Positions 63,344 through 64,000 of a stretch of DNA of 64,000 nucleotides are shown here, piece by piece. The notes below the pieces were generated by a model, which saw only the letters and a list, made by a program, of their open reading frames with translations, was not told where the DNA came from and did no database searches. The translations under genes were made by a program, and so were the position numbers. Each line of letters starts with the position of its first letter. Positions within the stretch are counted from its first letter, which is position 1. The DNA is from Emiliania huxleyi CCMP1516 (lineage: Eukaryota; Haptophyta; Isochrysidales; Noelaerhabdaceae): NCBI RefSeq assembly GCF_000372725.1, contig NW_005198244.1, positions 648,578 through 712,577 on the forward strand, written 5' to 3'.

Positions 63344-64000
63344 CTAGTCCGTGTCCATAGCGGCGGCCCACTTGGCGCGAAGCTCCTGCTGGAAGCGAGC
63401 CAGCCTTCTCTGCGGCCACCCGCGCTTCTTGAACCAGCGGTACCAGTACTGCACGTACTGCGCGTAGGTGATGACTTTGCCTTCCGACCTCGCGTTGTCG
63501 ATGGCGAGCCGAATGTCGATCAGCGACCGGTTGGTGTCCTTGTCGTTTGGGATCGGCGCAGACACCGTGTCCATCGCATGCTGCTGCATGTGGTTGTAGA
63601 GGATGTGAGATTGGGTGCGCGCCGCCGCCCTCCGCGCATCGAGATCTGCCTGATGCTCCTCGTCACTCACCCCCTTCCTCCGAGCGCCTCCGCAATCGCC
63701 GTGCTGACACTTGGCAATCGCCTCGCCCATCCGCTGGACCGTTTGCTCCATCGGGTCCTGATTGATGAGCTCGAGGCACCCGTACCTGCGGAAGAGCTCC
63801 GGCAGCGAGGCCCACATATGCCACCCGTAGCCTTTGAACTGCAGGCCGTGCGTGCCCCCCGTCCAGCGCACGCAGAACTCCGACGACGCGCGCTCGAAGT
63901 CGCGATACACCTGCTCTGGGCCGCCCGCATAGCTGCGCATCTCGGCCGGCTTCAGGCGCATGAGGCGGAGGGCTTTGGCCAGGCAGAGCGCGGTGCGGGC
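63344..64000 (-). CDS. C-terminal part of an unidentified, possibly transposase-like protein
   Basis: The frame is open to the right edge (before the ATG at 63961 it reads ARTALCLAKALRLMRLKPAE), so the gene continues outside. About 218 residues are seen here: GYGWHMWASLPELFRRYGCL, ELINQDPMEQTVQRMGEAIA, a CxHxxC pair (KCQHGDCGG), then a basic helical end (VQYWYRWFKKRGWPQRRLAR). The pattern of a conserved His/Trp helix, a short acidic E(L)xNQ(D/E) segment and a following helix is reminiscent of the C-terminal region of KDZ-superfamily DNA transposases, but this is a weak resemblance from memory. A host protein is equally possible. Confidence 0.45.
   Translation of the reverse strand, partial: ARTALCLAKALRLMRLKPAEMRSYAGGPEQVYRDFERASSEFCVRWTGGTHGLQFKGYGWHMWASLPELFRRYGCLELINQDPMEQTVQRMGEAIAKCQHGDCGGARRKGVSDEEHQADLDARRAAARTQSHILYNHMQQHAMDTVSAPIPNDKDTNRSLIDIRLAIDNARSEGKVITYAQYVQYWYRWFKKRGWPQRRLARFQQELRAKWAAAMDTD

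Noticed and set aside
63344-64000. Firm assignment as a KDZ transposase
   Set aside because: Only a loose C-terminal pattern is visible and the catalytic part lies outside the window, so I kept it as unidentified.

Overview
The window looks like nuclear DNA of a GC-rich, secondary-plastid alga. I infer a haptophyte, most likely Emiliania huxleyi or a close relative. The reasons are: a very high GC content; many short introns, mostly with GC-AG ends; a predicted plastid-type leader on two proteins (a signal peptide followed by an SxAF or FAW-like site); RAP/OPR and AP2 proteins; a Pro-rich cell-wall-type protein; a Sanger-style assembly gap at 6742-6841; and dense dispersed repeats. The species is an inference from memory of such genomes, not something I could test.

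Layout. 1-324: the end of an unidentified gene. 2.3-4.5 kb: a small plastid thioredoxin-like protein and a predicted tail-anchored protein. 4.5-7.7 kb: repeats, an AT-rich MITE and the gap. 7.7-12.8 kb: a small SET-domain protein and a RAP-domain OPR-repeat protein. 13.4-18.9 kb: repeats, an unassigned coding fragment and a dCMP-deaminase-like gene. 19-24.2 kb: a huge Ala/Glu coiled-coil gene with exact internal repeats. 25.4-32.2 kb: an AP2 protein with membrane segments, and an ankyrin-SET protein. 33-35.3 kb: a domain fragment and a striking 864-bp foldback element. 35.9-36.8 kb: EFG1. 39.6-43.2 kb: convergent genes for class III alcohol dehydrogenase and pyridoxal kinase. 44.5-49.8 kb: a Pro-rich secreted protein and a membrane-anchored esterase. 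50-56.9 kb: repeats, a short ORF, coding fragments and a multipass membrane protein. 57-61.5 kb: a FAM173-type methyltransferase and a histone-deacetylase homologue that has lost zinc ligands. 63.3-64 kb: the end of a possible transposase.

The most unusual thing is in the introns. By rebuilding exons of nine genes so that conserved protein motifs join in frame, I find that introns very often begin with a near copy (6 to about 25 nt) of the first bases of the exon that follows. Several introns in unrelated genes also end with a related hairpin (TTCAC...GTGAACAG). Others carry sense-oriented CGAGAT-type repeats. Together this looks like recent, recurring intron gain by duplication or by tiny introner-like insertions. 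The rule was good enough to predict splice sites that restore reading frames.

Functionally the genes are a mixed eukaryotic set: chromatin (two SET proteins, one HDAC homologue, one AP2), rRNA processing, organelle RNA, nucleotide, B6 and formaldehyde metabolism, and wall or secreted proteins. They do not form one pathway or operon.
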